Below are positions 16,733-25,280 of a stretch of 64,000 nt of DNA, in pieces. Position 1 is the stretch's first letter. The number at the start of each line of letters is the position of its first letter. Source of the DNA: Ramlibacter agri (GTDB lineage: Bacteria; Pseudomonadota; Gammaproteobacteria; Burkholderiales; Burkholderiaceae_C); contig NZ_JABBFX010000002.1 in the NCBI RefSeq assembly GCF_012927085.1, positions 186,001 to 250,000 on the forward strand, read 5' to 3'. The position numbers were made by a program, and so were the translations under genes. The notes below the pieces were generated by a model that did not search any database, had not been told where the DNA came from, and was given only the letters and a program-made list of their open reading frames with translations.

Positions 16733-17353
16733 CTAGCGCGCCTTTGCCTTCACCCATCCCCTCGCCTGCAGCTGGCGCAGCAGGCCGTCCGGGGCGCTCC
16801 CGTCAACCTGCTCGGAGATTTCGAGCCACCGGACGTAGATGGGACTCTTGCGCACGCCCTCCTCTGGCGCCGGCCCGTAGTGCCCGTTCGCGACGGCCCG
16901 CGCCGCATTGCGCAAGCTCTCCACAGCGGCCTCGAGCGGGTCGCGCTCCGCGGGTTGTGACGATGCCCCGATGAACTGGATGGAGGCAACAGCGGCGTGA
17001 AGCTCGCGAACGCGTGCTGCAGGTACCGCTCCTTGGGCGCTCAGTGCTGACGCTTCCCGCACCAAGCGCAGACCTTCTTCCAAGCGCCAGAGCGGGTCAC
17101 GAGCGCGCTTCTGCGCATCGGCCTGGCAGCGCGCCAGCCCCTGACGCGCGGGCCCGACCACCCGCTGTTCAACGAACTCGCGCTCGAGGGGCGTGAGCTT
17201 CGCGTCGGTGTCCGAAGGGATTTCGGTTGCCTGCAGGGGCAAGGACGCTACGTACACCTGGCGAGAAAAACCGTGGTCATTTTCCTCGGCGCCTTTGCGT
17301 ACCCAGGTGGACCGATACAAGAGGGCGTTGTTGCCGCGCTTTTTGATGTGCAT
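16733..17353 (-). CDS. Conserved-looking hypothetical protein
   Basis: A 206-residue protein starting MHIKKRGNNALLYRSTWVRK, with a ribosome-binding site TGGAG upstream. The opening resembles hypothetical proteins of plasmid and integrative regions in Burkholderiales, where a short beta-rich N-terminus precedes helices. The middle is a charged helical region, and residues 170-200 (SPIYVRWLEISEQVDGSAPD) may form a small domain. Function is unknown. It ends 73 bp before the HTH gene start, possibly in one operon with it. Confidence 0.55.
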   Translation of the reverse strand: MHIKKRGNNALLYRSTWVRKGAEENDHGFSRQVYVASLPLQATEIPSDTDAKLTPLEREFVEQRVVGPARQGLARCQADAQKRARDPLWRLEEGLRLVREASALSAQGAVPAARVRELHAAVASIQFIGASSQPAERDPLEAAVESLRNAARAVANGHYGPAPEEGVRKSPIYVRWLEISEQVDGSAPDGLLRQLQARGWVKAKAR

Positions 17354-17406
17354 TCGTGTCTCCAGTGATGCTTTGTCTAGTCACGAGTGGCACGGCGCGA
17401 GAAAAC

Positions 17407-17424
17407 GGCCCGCACGAGCGGGCC
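17407..17424. terminator. Hairpin in the 63-bp repeat
   Basis: GGCCCGC and GCGGGCC form a 7-bp stem with an ACGA loop. It lies just past the stop of the ORF ending at 17431 and could terminate it. The copy near 20,977 keeps only a shorter stem. Confidence 0.45.
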
Positions 17425-17473
17425 CTTGAATCAATGCAACGTTGCGTCACCTCGGTCGAGGGCTGCGAAGTAC
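17411..17473. repeat. 63-bp direct repeat, first copy
   Basis: This block is about 97% identical to 20977-21039. It encodes the shared C-terminal peptide YFAALDRGDATLH and extends past the stop codon. It contains ATGCAACGTTGCGT, a near-perfect palindrome that is perfect in the other copy. Confidence 0.85.
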
Positions 17474-17616
17474 TCCGTCCTTGCCGAAATCTCATCGGAG
17501 CTGAGTAGGGTTGCCGTGTAGATGCTCTTCCCCATTCTGGATGAGAGAAGCAGGCCCGCTCTGCAACGCGCAAGCTTCAAAACACGGTATGGCACTGCTG
17601 GGTACGAGCTAACCAT
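17431..17616 (-). pseudogene. Probable fusion remnant of the 21,263/20,997 gene pair
   Basis: The 61-codon frame ends in YFAALDRGDATLH, as does the gene at 20997-21266. Its middle, IYTATLLSSDEISARTE, parallels FYTASILTPEEVAERTE near the N-terminus of the gene at 21263-21919. The simplest reading is an older copy of that two-gene cassette in which the middle was deleted, joining the start of one gene to the end of the other. It could still make a small protein. Confidence 0.5.
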
Positions 17617-17622
17617 TGCGCT

Positions 17623-17641
17623 TTATCCGCTATGCGGATAA
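17623..17641. promoter_or_regulatory. Perfect inverted repeat between divergent genes
   Basis: TTATCCGC-TAT-GCGGATAA is an 8-bp perfect dyad with a 3-bp centre. It lies between the minus-strand ORF starting at 17616 and the plus-strand pair starting at 17684. It is well placed to be an operator for the pair. Confidence 0.5.
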
Positions 17642-17683
17642 ATTCCCCACGAGACGGTTCCCTCGAACACAACAGGAGTCACT

Positions 17684-17887
17684 ATGGAAACCACAGAGGA
17701 CCTGATTGGCGAGAGAAGCCTCGCGCAAGTGATGCGAGTAACACAGTCGTCTGTCAACGTGGACCCGGTAGAGGCAGAGCAGAAGTACCCGTGCTCGCAG
17801 TGTGCCTGCAAAGATTTTACGCAGGGGTGGAATAGCGTCACGTGTACTTGTGGGCACGACACAAGGGCACACGGCATGGGAGTATGA
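17684..17887 (+). CDS. Small zinc-ribbon-like protein
   Basis: A 67-residue protein with an AGGAG site before the ATG. The C-terminal part (CSQCACKDF, then CTCGHDTRAH) has two CxC/CxxC pairs plus His, which fits a small zinc-binding fold. No signal peptide is seen, so it is probably cytoplasmic. Its TGA overlaps the ATG of the secreted Cys-rich gene (ATGA), so the two are translated together. Function is unknown. Confidence 0.65.
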   Translation: METTEDLIGERSLAQVMRVTQSSVNVDPVEAEQKYPCSQCACKDFTQGWNSVTCTCGHDTRAHGMGV

Positions 17888-18306
17888 GTAGCGGCTTTCT
17901 GCGCGCGGCAGCAATCCTGTTTGCAATGCCGCTGCTCGCTGTTGCTGACTCGAAGAACATAGACTGCGGCGTTTTCGGGCCACACTATGCGAGCATCACG
18001 TGTCCGGCCCCAGGTCAACCTGGGCCCCGTGCGGTCTGCTCCTGCCGCGGTCAAGGGATATGGGGCGACGCTGAGTGTCACTGTGATTCCCCTGCCCCGC
18101 CGTTGGGACGCCAGTGCTCAGTACCCTCAGGTTCTTATGCGTGCAACGGCCCGAATGGGCCAATTCAGAACACGTATTGGGGTTGCGAATCACCATCGTG
18201 CCCAGTCGGCCAGCACGGGGTTTGCACAGGCCCGTCGTGCGGGGATGGGCCCGGAAACATCAACGGATTTATGAAGCCAACCTGTACGTGTGCGCCAGGA
18301 AACTGA
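17884..18306 (+). CDS. Secreted cysteine-rich protein
   Basis: A 140-residue protein. The first 22 residues (SGFLRAAAILFAMPLLAVA) form a signal peptide with a likely cut at AVA|DSK. The mature part contains about 14 cysteines in repeated short loops (CSCRGQGIWGDAECHC, CNGPNG, CTGPSCGDGPG, CTCAPG) and many Gly and Pro, consistent with disulfide-bonded small modules. The start at 17884 is chosen from the ATGA overlap with the zinc-ribbon gene. A longer upstream frame is ignored. Function is unknown; a toxin, inhibitor or structural secreted protein are options. Confidence 0.68.
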   Translation: MSSGFLRAAAILFAMPLLAVADSKNIDCGVFGPHYASITCPAPGQPGPRAVCSCRGQGIWGDAECHCDSPAPPLGRQCSVPSGSYACNGPNGPIQNTYWGCESPSCPVGQHGVCTGPSCGDGPGNINGFMKPTCTCAPGN

Positions 18307-18439
18307 CGAGAAGATTGGGGCACGTTACGACGTCACTACACGAACCGAGGCGCCCTAGATGCCTGGTTCCCGCATTCACGCAAAAGGCTGCATTCTTGGT
18401 ACGCGAGATGAATGTCGATGCCCTGCTCTTCTCCTTATC

Positions 18440-19049
18440 GCCGGCCGCGCGCTCTGGCTGCAACGGCCGCACCTCGCAACTCGCGCCCACCTCTGGCTCG
18501 TATGAGTACCCACGCTTAGAGTCGCTCAGTACAAGCGGAACATGTGAGCCGAAACCCTCTTTCCGGTCGTCGAGCACGACGTACGCACCAACATCCGGCG
18601 GGTGTGCGTCGAGACACGCCTGAACGGCGTTACCACGGCGGTGCTCGTTGACGTCCGTGGTGTCCACCAGCCCGGCGAACGGGTGGGAGGCAGCAGGGGC
18701 TCCAGATATTGCAGCCGCCCAAACAGGCGTGCCCAGCTTGAGTGCAGAACCACGCGGACGTCCTGGTACCTGCCGCAAGTGAGGCCCCCATTTGAAGAGC
18801 CCCTCACGAACCAGCTTGTCTTGGTCGTCTATGCGCGCCGCACCTTGCTCGTGAAGAATTCCGTCGATGTCCGACATCAGGTAGACGGTGCGCCTTCGAA
18901 CGCGTCCAGGACCTCCGCGGGCGGCGGCAGCCCACCGCGTGCAGCTGCGCCTGCACCCGCGTGCGCACGACGGGGTCGTGCACGCCCTCGCCCGCCGAAA
19001 GCGCGCGGTTAAGGGACTCACGGACATCTTCCGATACCGAAACCTTCAA
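18440..19049 (-). pseudogene. Frameshifted copy of the HAD gene
   Basis: Pieces in two to three frames match the intact HAD protein at 8847-9482 in order: SLNRALSAGEGVHDPVVRTR, then YLMSDIDGILHEQGAARIDD, then VRVVLHSSWARLFG in another frame, then VDTTDVNEHRRGNAVQACLD and GAYVVLDDRKEGFGSHVPLV. At least three frame changes interrupt it, and the C-terminus is lost. It is a dead duplicate, useful for fixing the start of the intact gene. Limits are approximate. Confidence 0.85.
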
Positions 19050-19118
19050 CAGTTTAGGCGCGGCTTGTCCGCGAGGCGCTATTTCGTTTTCCAGGGAGGG
19101 TTCTACGGCTAACCGCCG

Positions 19119-20642
19119 CTACCAGCTTTGCCCGACGGTATTGCGACCACCGTTCGAGTACGTCTTTGACGTGCCGTCGGCGAAGAATAGCTCCACTGTC
19201 GCCTGGTAATCCCAGTCATCGGTTCCGTGCGGGTTCCGATAGGCTCGGAAGTTTCCGTGCTGCAGAGACATGTTGTCAGCGCCTCGAAGCAGGGTTAATT
19301 GGCGCGTCTGAGCGCCGCCGGTCCAATGGTCGCTGTTCTTGTCGGAGCTGCAGCACGCCACATGCGCCACATTAGTTCCGTCCTTGTCAAAGACATCGAC
19401 AACGGCCTGCGTGTCCCAGTCCTTGTCGTCCCCTGTGGTCGTCCACGTAACGCGAGCTGAAGTGAGGGGCGCAGGCTCAGGGTCCGCTACGCTCGTCTTG
19501 ATGACGTAGTCCGTCGTCGCTGAGACCCTCGCGATGCTGTTATCCCGCAAGTACATCGCCGTGTACGAGATAGGCCAGCCTGGCGATTTGATAGAAAAGT
19601 TTGCCCCCGATTCCAGGTAATCGGTGAGCGCCGCTGCTCCGTTGGTCATGGGCTTGACCGCGTGCTTGCCGCTTCCGCCGATGGCCAGCACCTGGATGGA
19701 GCTCTCGTCGAGGACCTTCTTGGACACATTGTCCACAGAGCCTGCCATGTGGCCGGCCCCAAAATTCGCCGCTGCTTTGAGGGCGGCGTTGAGTTCCGCC
19801 TCCGAGTGCTGGGACTCGATGAGCATCCACAGCTCGCGGCCATAGGTGACTGAGTTCACGAACGCCGGCGGATTGCCCGGTCCCATGTACTGCCGCAGCT
19901 GGCCATAGTCGGTGTTCCACGCAAACAAGTCAATCGGAGTGCTCGGCGCCTCACAGGACACGGTGTAATACGCCTGCACGAAGCGGACCATATTGCGCGT
20001 GACGGCGTTGGTGTTCGCAGTGTTGAAAGAGCCGTCCACCTTTCCAGTCAGCCAGCCGTAGGAGGCGCCGAGCTTCAGAGTGGCTTGTTCCATAGAGTAG
20101 AAGTTCGTCTCCGAGTAGGTCGCTCGCGCAGGTTGGTCCGCATTGAAGTGCTGCGCGAGGATTTCGCTGATTGCGGCCGTTGCGTTGCTGGCCGTGGGGA
20201 CGAAAGTCGCGGAATACCGGGTGTTCGCGGGTCCGGACAGGCCCGTGACAGTGCAGGTCTGCTCCCGACGAACGACGGTAATCGGAAACAGCACCCCGTC
20301 AGGTAGGCTCTTTCCTTGCACGAGCGAGCCGGGGAAGAGAACTCCTGCGTTGGGGTCGAACGCCACCATGCGCTCGAGCGCACGCGTGAGACGCAACGAC
20401 TCCTCGTGATTAGCCTTTCGGTCGCCATACCTTCCCGTGTACCCCTTTAAAGTATTCGGCACGAGAACGTCGCCATCGGGCTGTGCCGAGTCGTTGGCGA
20501 CGTTCACCGGGGGGATGGATTTGATGTACGCCTCGGTGTCGGCAGGCGCTCCCGACATCCAGTTGAACCACGACGTGGTCGCACACCCAGACAAAGCGCA
20601 GGCGCTAGCCGCCACGAGGATGGCATTCCTAATTAGACTCAT
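19119..20642 (-). CDS. Thiol-activated (cholesterol-dependent) cytolysin-like lipoprotein
   Basis: A 507-residue protein clearly of the CDC pore-former family. Landmarks in order are VLFPGSLVQGKSL (YPGAL region, near residue 100), a YSETNFYSMEQA block (near 173), YYTVSCEAPSTPIDLF (near 223), SVTYGRELWMLIES (near 264), VLAIGGSGKH (near 320), and PISYTAMYLRDNSIA with VSATTDYVIKTS (near 362-390). The C-terminal 110 residues are beta-rich but lack the ECTGLAWEWWR undecapeptide that senses cholesterol. The N-terminus is a lipoprotein signal with lipobox LSGC at 17-20 and Ala after Cys, pointing to the outer membrane. AGGGAGG precedes the ATG. Its target membrane is unknown. Confidence 0.88.
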   Translation of the reverse strand: MSLIRNAILVAASACALSGCATTSWFNWMSGAPADTEAYIKSIPPVNVANDSAQPDGDVLVPNTLKGYTGRYGDRKANHEESLRLTRALERMVAFDPNAGVLFPGSLVQGKSLPDGVLFPITVVRREQTCTVTGLSGPANTRYSATFVPTASNATAAISEILAQHFNADQPARATYSETNFYSMEQATLKLGASYGWLTGKVDGSFNTANTNAVTRNMVRFVQAYYTVSCEAPSTPIDLFAWNTDYGQLRQYMGPGNPPAFVNSVTYGRELWMLIESQHSEAELNAALKAAANFGAGHMAGSVDNVSKKVLDESSIQVLAIGGSGKHAVKPMTNGAAALTDYLESGANFSIKSPGWPISYTAMYLRDNSIARVSATTDYVIKTSVADPEPAPLTSARVTWTTTGDDKDWDTQAVVDVFDKDGTNVAHVACCSSDKNSDHWTGGAQTRQLTLLRGADNMSLQHGNFRAYRNPHGTDDWDYQATVELFFADGTSKTYSNGGRNTVGQSW

Positions 20643-20976
20643 TGCTAACCTCCCTGAAGAACTTTCTTCTTGTCAGAGAATGTCAGTTTTGTCTCGCCCA
20701 AGCTGAATACGAATCCGTCTCTATTGACAGGTAGCGGGGATTCTGGCAAGTGCGCACGCGCTTGCGCGCGTGTAGGTGTGCGCCGCTGAGAGCAGAATGT
20801 GCGTCGTCGGCCTGGACGGCAAAGCACCGGCGTTGCGACTCGGCCTCGTTGACGGCCCGTCGCGCGCGGAACTGCTTGGGCAATGGAGAAAGGGCCCCGT
20901 CCTCTCGGACGAAGCCCTCTGAAGTAGCCCTTGGGAGTTCCTACCTAGCCTTCAATAGGCTAAGTGAGGAGCTTTC
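20643..20976. other. Upstream region of the cytolysin-like gene
   Basis: No gene is supported. The ribosome-binding site of the cytolysin gene lies at its low end. GC-rich inverted segments occur around 20,755-20,780, and a small dyad TAGCCT-TCAAT-AGGCTA lies near 20,946-20,962. A minus-strand promoter is likely here but no confident hexamers stand out. Confidence 0.35.
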
Positions 20977-21039
20977 CGCACGAGCGGGCCCTTAAATCAA
21001 TGCAACGTTGCATCACCTCGGTCGAGGGCTGCGAAGTAG
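20977..21039. repeat. 63-bp direct repeat, second copy
   Basis: This is nearly identical to 17411-17473. It includes the perfect 14-bp palindrome ATGCAACGTTGCAT (about 20,999-21,014) across the stop region of the gene at 20997. Conservation beyond the stop suggests recent duplication or a functional 3' element. Confidence 0.85.
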
Positions 21040-21266
21040 TTTTCGAAGAAGGTCGGTGTGCGGTCCGGACATTCTTCGACCTCCTTCACCTGGCCTTCCT
21101 CGAAATGTCTCCACCCAAAGTACGGTGCGACCCAGTTGGCACGTTCAATCGCCTGACGGGCGTCCCGTGCCTCGATTACCACCAGCACTTCGCCCGTCTT
21201 TCTGTCGAACACACCGTAGAGGGAACCTCTCACGGCAAACGCTGCCGCGGCGTTCGGTGCTGTCAT
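20997..21266 (-). CDS. Hypothetical 89-residue protein
   Basis: The start ATG at 21266 overlaps the stop of the 218-residue gene (ATGA). The middle, LYGVFDRKTGEVLVVIEARD followed by ARQAIERANWVAPY, has a beta-hairpin and helix pattern. The end YFAALDRGDATLH is shared with the ORF at 17431-17616. No family is recognised. It is translated with the upstream gene and probably works with it. Confidence 0.55.
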   Translation of the reverse strand: MTAPNAAAAFAVRGSLYGVFDRKTGEVLVVIEARDARQAIERANWVAPYFGWRHFEEGQVKEVEECPDRTPTFFENYFAALDRGDATLH

Positions 21267-21919
21267 TGCTCCGGACCTTTGGCGAGGCCCAGAACGGTCT
21301 TCAGTGACTGCGTCGGCAGCAACACCGACACATCGACGTGGGTGACCTCGCGCCCGTGGATAGCAGTCGGCACCTGGGCCGGCTCTTTCAACACGCTGAT
21401 GACATTCGGAAGTTCCGCGACCGCATCTCGCAGCTGCTCCCTCGCCGGTTGGCTGCACAGAGCGAGAAGCGGTGCGAAGTCACGCGTGGGCAGCGGGCAC
21501 GGAAGCACCATCGCCTCCACCTCTTCGTCACGCCCGAGCATGAACATCAACGGAGTCTGCTGAATAGCCTTCAGCAGCTCGCCGGCGCTCGGCTCGTACA
21601 GCGGAAGCACGAAGCGATGGGCGTGCCCTTTGGCCTGGTGGGACAGAACCCCGTAGTAAACGCCAATCGGTGAAGCAAAGGCCGTCACTCGAATCGACAG
21701 GTCACCCGGCCAGTCCGCCTTCACCAGGTCAAACATCTGCTCGGACAGGTCGCCGCAGAGAAACCAGTTGCCGGTAACCACGCACCGGACCTTTTCAGGA
21801 TACTGCTCCGTCCTTTCCGCCACCTCTTCGGGGGTCAGTATGGACGCCGTGTAGAAGAGTCGGCGCTCGTCGTCTGAGAGGGCCTGCCTTGCATGGCCTT
21901 GTTCGTGTGTTTGAATCAT
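21263..21919 (-). CDS. Hypothetical 218-residue protein
   Basis: No domain is recognised. It is soluble, with strands in the middle (LSIRVTAFASPIGVYYGVLS) and a mostly helical second half. The N-terminus LFYTASILTPEEVAERTEQ is echoed in the remnant at 17431. AGGA lies upstream of the ATG. It forms a two-gene unit with the 89-residue gene by a 4-bp overlap. Confidence 0.55.
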   Translation of the reverse strand: MIQTHEQGHARQALSDDERRLFYTASILTPEEVAERTEQYPEKVRCVVTGNWFLCGDLSEQMFDLVKADWPGDLSIRVTAFASPIGVYYGVLSHQAKGHAHRFVLPLYEPSAGELLKAIQQTPLMFMLGRDEEVEAMVLPCPLPTRDFAPLLALCSQPAREQLRDAVAELPNVISVLKEPAQVPTAIHGREVTHVDVSVLLPTQSLKTVLGLAKGPEQ

Positions 21920-22411
21920 CGCGATGTCCTAGGAGGTACGCCGGAAATGGCGCGTCCTGTATAGCGAGCGATGCGAAGCTTCCCGACCTGCTGCGGCTAG
22001 CGTAAGAGCGCACAGAGCGGACCGCCCTAAGTGCGACAACGATGTCATAGCTGCCGCGACCGGGCGAGCGGGCCGGCGCGACGCCCCCCGAACACAGCGC
22101 ATGGAGCGTCTTTGAAGGTCGAGGGACGCGGCAGCGCGTGCAGTCGACTGGCCGTAGCTCCACCGACGCAAACCGCACTCGCATGCGCTCGGAGCCACTG
22201 CTTTGCAGAGAGAGGCGAGCCACCCCAAGCCGCCTACCCGTCCCGGAAAATGCGGTCGCGGCACACCGATAGAGGCCTTTCACCCGGCATGGCGAGCGAA
22301 ACGGTGCGATGCGACCGAGAAGCACCCGCACTAACCTTCGGAGGTTCCCCTGCGCCAGGCGACGAGCGCTCGTGTAGATTCGTTGCCTTCGAGGGAAACC
22401 GGAGATTCCCG
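21920..22411. other. GC-rich non-coding region upstream of the DUF3800 gene
   Basis: A long frame runs through, but its composition is not protein-like before the DUF3800 start. The segment 22055-22139 is clearly related to 23416-23496 on the other side of the gene (shared CGCGACCGGG, CAGCGCATG and GAAGGTCG blocks in the same order). An RNA element or a decayed repeat is possible. Confidence 0.4.
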
Positions 22412-23167
22412 ATGCTGGTGGCCTACTTCGATGAAAGCGGGACCCATGGTCAAGAAGCGCGCGTTACGACTGTCGCGGGACTGGTTGGAGACTCTCTGAC
22501 GTGGGCACGCCTGGAGTACGGATGGAAGAAACGGCTAGCGAGGGACGGCATCACGTGCTTCCATGCCGTTCAGTGCGAGGTCGGCGATGGCGAATTCAGC
22601 CGCATGTCGCGCGATGCGCGTAAAGCCTTGTCGCTGGACCTTGCCAAGCTAGTCGTCAAGGAGTCGCTGGTCGCAGTGAGCGCGGCGGTGTATCGCGACG
22701 ATTGGGACTATGCGGCCTCACACGTCATGAAGGCTTACTACCCATCGAAATATCACTTCTGCCTTGCAATGGCAGTGCTACAGGCTCACCAGGTGTCGGA
22801 GAGGTACGGCGGCGGTAACCATGTCGCGTTTGTCTTCGCAAGACAGGACCAGTACCAAGACTACGCCGCGTCCATTCACCAAGTCTTCCAGCAGGGAAAA
22901 TGGACGGGGGTCGGTTCCCTCAGCTTTGCTAAGCCGCGATGCGTTTTTCCACTGCAAGCCGCGGACCTGTACGCATACGAAAACTACCGCGAACTCGTTC
23001 GGCAATTGGACAACCCGGGCGAAATTGCCCCCGCGCGAGAACAGCTGGCCATCATCTACAAGGGCATTCCCGTCGAGGGGAAATTTGGCGGCATCAACTT
23101 CCTCCACGCTTATGCGGAAGGAGTAGATGGGATTCCTGCTTCTCGTTCAGGGACGCCGGGCTCATGA
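22412..23167 (+). CDS. DUF3800 domain protein
   Basis: A 251-residue protein opening MLVAYFDESGTHGQEARVTT, the hallmark start of DUF3800, with a later VFPLQAADLYAYENYREL motif also typical of the family. The acidic YFDESG and QxADLxAY motifs suggest a nuclease-like RNase H-type fold, though activity is not proven. GGAG precedes the ATG at 22412. Family members are common in defence and mobile regions. It is flanked by two related GC-rich non-coding segments. Confidence 0.82.
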   Translation: MLVAYFDESGTHGQEARVTTVAGLVGDSLTWARLEYGWKKRLARDGITCFHAVQCEVGDGEFSRMSRDARKALSLDLAKLVVKESLVAVSAAVYRDDWDYAASHVMKAYYPSKYHFCLAMAVLQAHQVSERYGGGNHVAFVFARQDQYQDYAASIHQVFQQGKWTGVGSLSFAKPRCVFPLQAADLYAYENYRELVRQLDNPGEIAPAREQLAIIYKGIPVEGKFGGINFLHAYAEGVDGIPASRSGTPGS

Positions 23168-23938
23168 CCTTGCGGGCACGAGTGCGACAGAGCGCGCGCA
23201 CCTGTAGGAACGTCCGCTGAACGGAAGGCGTGGAACACCCTCGCCGTTGAACCCACAGATTCAATCATCGCCCTGCCCGATGGCAGCGTCCGGTTGTCCA
23301 TTGGCGAATCCAGCAGGAGGACGGCGCTGCGTTCAGCAGCGGGCGATGGTGCACAACATGCAGCGTGCATGCGGAGACACTGGCCTCGTGAGTTCGACCG
23401 CGAGGAGACAGATGACGCGACCGGGTCGGCGAGGCGGTGCGAACCGCCGCCGCACCCAGCGCATGCAGACATCGAAGGTCGGGACTGCGGTAGCAGTCTG
23501 CCTGCGGCCGGGACCCGCGGTTCGTGCGATGAACATCTTGGTCACGAACCACGGGCAGCCGCGAAGGAGCGGCATGCAGAAAGAACAGTTGCGCAAGCCG
23601 CCCTGAAAGAACGGTGGCCCTAGAAAAGTCGTTCGGGGGCGGCGGCGGTTCGCACCGGCGAAGCCGGCCGACAGTACGCCTGTATTTGTGGGACGTCGCG
23701 ACGAAAACGTGGATGACGCCGCCCCCTCGGGCGGCGAGGCTGACGAAGGGGAAAGAACGCATGCCCCAGGCCCTTCGGCGGCCGTGCGTCCAGCCAGCGA
23801 GAGCACCACCGATGGATGGCAACCGCGTGGTGTGCAGGCTCTTTGGGTAAGGTGACACCGCGCTGAAAAGCTCGTGGCTACACGGGTCAACGACGAATCC
23901 TCAATAGGCAGTACCTCGGACGCATTGCACTGGTCGAG
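23168..23938. other. Long GC-rich non-coding region downstream of the DUF3800 gene
   Basis: No reading frame here looks like protein. The segment 23416-23496 resembles 22055-22139. Several strong hairpins are present, such as GCCGCCCCC/GGGCGGC near 23,717-23,737 and GGCGGTGCGAACCGCC near 23,433. The stretch could encode a structured RNA or be debris. Confidence 0.4.
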
Positions 23939-25186
23939 ATGCCGCTGTTACCCATGCCGAAGCACACTGCGACACACACACCCATGCACCAGCGAGACGA
24001 GCATGAAGCACCCACTGCACACGCTGCCCATGCCAACCACGGCACATCGTCGGTCGACACGGTGGGCGAGACGCCGCGCCACACGTTGTCGACCGAAGAT
24101 AGAAAGACTCGCGCGGTCGGCGCCGTAGCTCGAGCGAAAGTCCGACGCGGGCTGTCGGACACCGTTGCTACGCTGCGGCTGCGCGACGCCATTTGGAGGC
24201 GCGCGCTTATGATGGCAAACCGCTTTCGCGTCATCCGGACGATTGATGTAGCCGCAGGCTGCTTCCCGGAGAGGCCTTACAAAGCTGCCCTCACGGCGGC
24301 ACAGCGAGCGGTGCGCGGGATGGTGAAAGCCAAGCTTCTTAGGCGCTATAGGACGGATAGATTTCAGTCGGTGTGTGGCCTGACCGCGCCGGGAGCGGCA
24401 TCACTCCAGGAAGCGGGCATTGACGCCTCCTCCTCCGTGCGTCGCGTGTCCGACATGAGAAATCCGGAGCACCGGCTATGGCTGCAGTTCCTGGTCATCG
24501 CCTGCGAAGCGAGAGGCCTGCGGGCGCAAACAGAGAGCGAAGTATTGCGCTCGCTGAACAAGGGCACGACTGCGGGCCAGCCGATGGTCCAGGGGTTGGT
24601 TTCTGTGACATGGACGCGCGGCGGGAAAACCGTGCGGCAAAGCCTTCGCCCAGACGCGATTTCGTACGAAGCCGACGGGGTAACTTTTTTTGAGGCCGAC
24701 ATCAGCAAGCGGGGTGCCAACCGCGAAGCCGCTCTCTCCGCGCTGGCCGTCAGTATCGGTCGTACGCTGCCTGGTGGTGAAGTTCTGCGGCGCGTCGTCG
24801 TGTTCTGCAAGACGGACCGCATCCGGCTTCGCGCGTTGGCGGTACTCCGGCGCATCGGAGCGGAGCAGAACGGCAAGGTCCTGGTCGGCGACCGAGTCCA
24901 TGTCCGTGAGTCCGAAGAAGGCGTGTTCGAGGTCTGGCGAGGCGTGGAAGAGAAGCTCGCGGACGGGCGCTCACACGCTGTCGACAGAAGGATGGGACAC
25001 GTCATCGTCCAGGCCCTGCCCACCTGGCTACCAAAGCTGCGCGTCGAAGCCGCAGGCGAACCCATCGTTGGTTGGTTCTCGGACGGGCTGCTGCCGTATC
25101 GCCGGCCGACAACCATGGCGCCTTGGCCAGCTTGCACCTCCCCGCTGCTACGCCCAGCGAGAGCACCCGGAAACACTGGAGGCTGA
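23939..25186 (+). CDS. Winged-helix protein with nuclease-like core (replication-relaxation type)
   Basis: A 415-residue frame. After a low-complexity first 50 residues, a winged-helix segment (residues 105-155) is followed by an alpha/beta core with RPDAISYEADGVTFFEADIS near residue 245. The spaced PD...E-x-D residues resemble the PD-(D/E)xK-like core of replication-relaxation (PF13814) proteins of plasmids and conjugative elements. The true start may be internal, since there are several Met codons and no clear ribosome-binding site. It lies in a run with a phosphoesterase and an SSB-like gene. Confidence 0.5.
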   Translation: MPLLPMPKHTATHTPMHQRDEHEAPTAHAAHANHGTSSVDTVGETPRHTLSTEDRKTRAVGAVARAKVRRGLSDTVATLRLRDAIWRRALMMANRFRVIRTIDVAAGCFPERPYKAALTAAQRAVRGMVKAKLLRRYRTDRFQSVCGLTAPGAASLQEAGIDASSSVRRVSDMRNPEHRLWLQFLVIACEARGLRAQTESEVLRSLNKGTTAGQPMVQGLVSVTWTRGGKTVRQSLRPDAISYEADGVTFFEADISKRGANREAALSALAVSIGRTLPGGEVLRRVVVFCKTDRIRLRALAVLRRIGAEQNGKVLVGDRVHVRESEEGVFEVWRGVEEKLADGRSHAVDRRMGHVIVQALPTWLPKLRVEAAGEPIVGWFSDGLLPYRRPTTMAPWPACTSPLLRPARAPGNTGG

Positions 25187-25280
25187 AGAACAGAAACCGA
25201 TAGAACAGGCGGTAAATGGTCCGGGTAGTGCCGGCTTTTCAGGGCCGACCAACAAAATGGGTGACTATTCGGACCTCATC

